Shown: positions 63,677 to 64,000 of the stretch, piece by piece | Layout of the letters: each line of letters opens with the position of its first letter | How positions within the stretch are numbered: position 1 is the first letter of the stretch | DNA from: Vespa crabro | Taxonomy: Eukaryota; Arthropoda; Insecta; Hymenoptera; Vespidae | Direction: 5' to 3' | Assembly: GCF_910589235.1 (NCBI RefSeq) | Contig: NC_060955.1 | Location: 9,125,194 to 9,189,193 of the forward strand | DNA: 64,000 bases | The notes under the pieces: generated by a model | The model's input: only the letters and a program-made list of their open reading frames with translations | Databases searched by the model: none | Told to the model about the DNA's origin: nothing | Position numbers and translations under genes: made by a program

Positions 63677-64000
63677 ATATTGTATCAAAAAATGACTTTG
63701 AAAAAGATATATAATTTTCCAAGTTTTGGAGCATCGCAAAAAGCTAAAACGAGTAAAAAAGCACGGCGTCGACATCTGATCAAACGGAACTTAAAAAAGG
63801 AGGTTACAGAAAAGCGAGAAAGTCTTTGTGGGGATTCTAGTGTTGCTAATTTAGATAATATTGTATCAGATAAAAGTGATGAAGAGTGTTCTAAAAATGA
63901 CAACACTGTTGAGATACTTGTCGAAAAAACATACAGTGAGGTTGAAGTGCAGGTGGAAACTCTATTTATAAAACTATCATTCATAGATTTTACTAAAAAA
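63677..64000 (+). CDS. THAP-domain protein, exon 2 (runs off the window)
   Basis: An acceptor TTTTGTATAG ends at 63676, giving a 74-nt intron after 63602. Joined in phase 0 the frame continues ILYQKMTLKKIYNFPSFG, matching the place where THAP domains end in LKK..VP, then a very basic stretch (KAKTSKKARRRHLIKRNLKK, a likely nuclear signal) and an acidic region with SDKSDEEC. It stays open for about 108 codons to the window edge. The continuing order of THAP end, basic and acidic linker supports real coding. It may be a P-element-like transposase or a host gene; the downstream sequence would decide. Confidence 0.55.
   Translation, partial: MLYQKMTLKKIYNFPSFGASQKAKTSKKARRRHLIKRNLKKEVTEKRESLCGDSSVANLDNIVSDKSDEECSKNDNTVEILVEKTYSEVEVQVETLFIKLSFIDFTKK

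Noticed and set aside
63685..63984. - strand Ser/Thr-rich frame at the window end
   Set aside because: The + strand continues a THAP-type protein in frame; the - frame is its complement.

Overview
The window looks like nuclear DNA from an AT-rich insect genome, probably Hymenoptera (ant, bee or wasp). The reasons are the very AT-rich background, the dense (CT)n, (GA)n, (TA)n and (CA)n microsatellites, small coding exons bounded by GT..AG introns, an insect-like RPEL/polyglutamine gene, and mariner, Ty3/gypsy and LINE fossils. The species assignment is inference; no rRNA, tRNA or mitochondrial marker was recognised.

The only host gene I can name with confidence is a Phactr (phosphatase and actin regulator) homologue on the + strand. 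Three consecutive phase-1 exons (13697-13861, 13994-14092, 14652-15200) encode the basic KSKF..FKPWKWKRKKK segment, the first RPEL actin-binding motif and a long polyglutamine/proline/serine-rich region. The 5' start and the 3' end (further RPEL repeats and the PP1-binding tail) were not found here, so the flanking tens of kilobases are probably intron and intergenic DNA. A few splice-flanked micro-exon candidates and GC-richer islands between 26 and 49 kb may be alternative first exons or 5' UTRs, but this is not proven. A short signal-peptide-like ORF lies at 265-450 on the - strand.

From 1 to 13.7 kb the window holds a TTAA-flanked piggyBac-like MITE, a hairpin element and microsatellites. 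From 15.2 to 53.6 kb it is mostly non-coding, with long simple repeats, a 200-N assembly gap, a diverged minisatellite, a decayed LINE, and a foldback MITE whose arms span most of the element. From 53.6 kb to the end it is transposon-dense: a solitary Ty3/gypsy LTR, a possible copia-like LTR and RT scrap, an expanded CTG tract, a complete but mutated mariner (59307-60599), a 5'-truncated Ty3/gypsy element on the - strand (61457 to about 63422) whose LTR matches the solitary one, and directly behind it the start of a THAP-domain gene with a short intron running off the window end.

The recognisable proteins do not form a pathway. The window is a large, transposon-littered locus around the 5'/middle portion of a Phactr gene. 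I found no CRISPR, operon, biosynthetic cluster or clearly new system. The most unusual readable items are the two compensating frameshifts and the 3-residue catalytic-spacing change in the mariner transposase, and the compatible-frame micro-exon chain at 38-42 kb.
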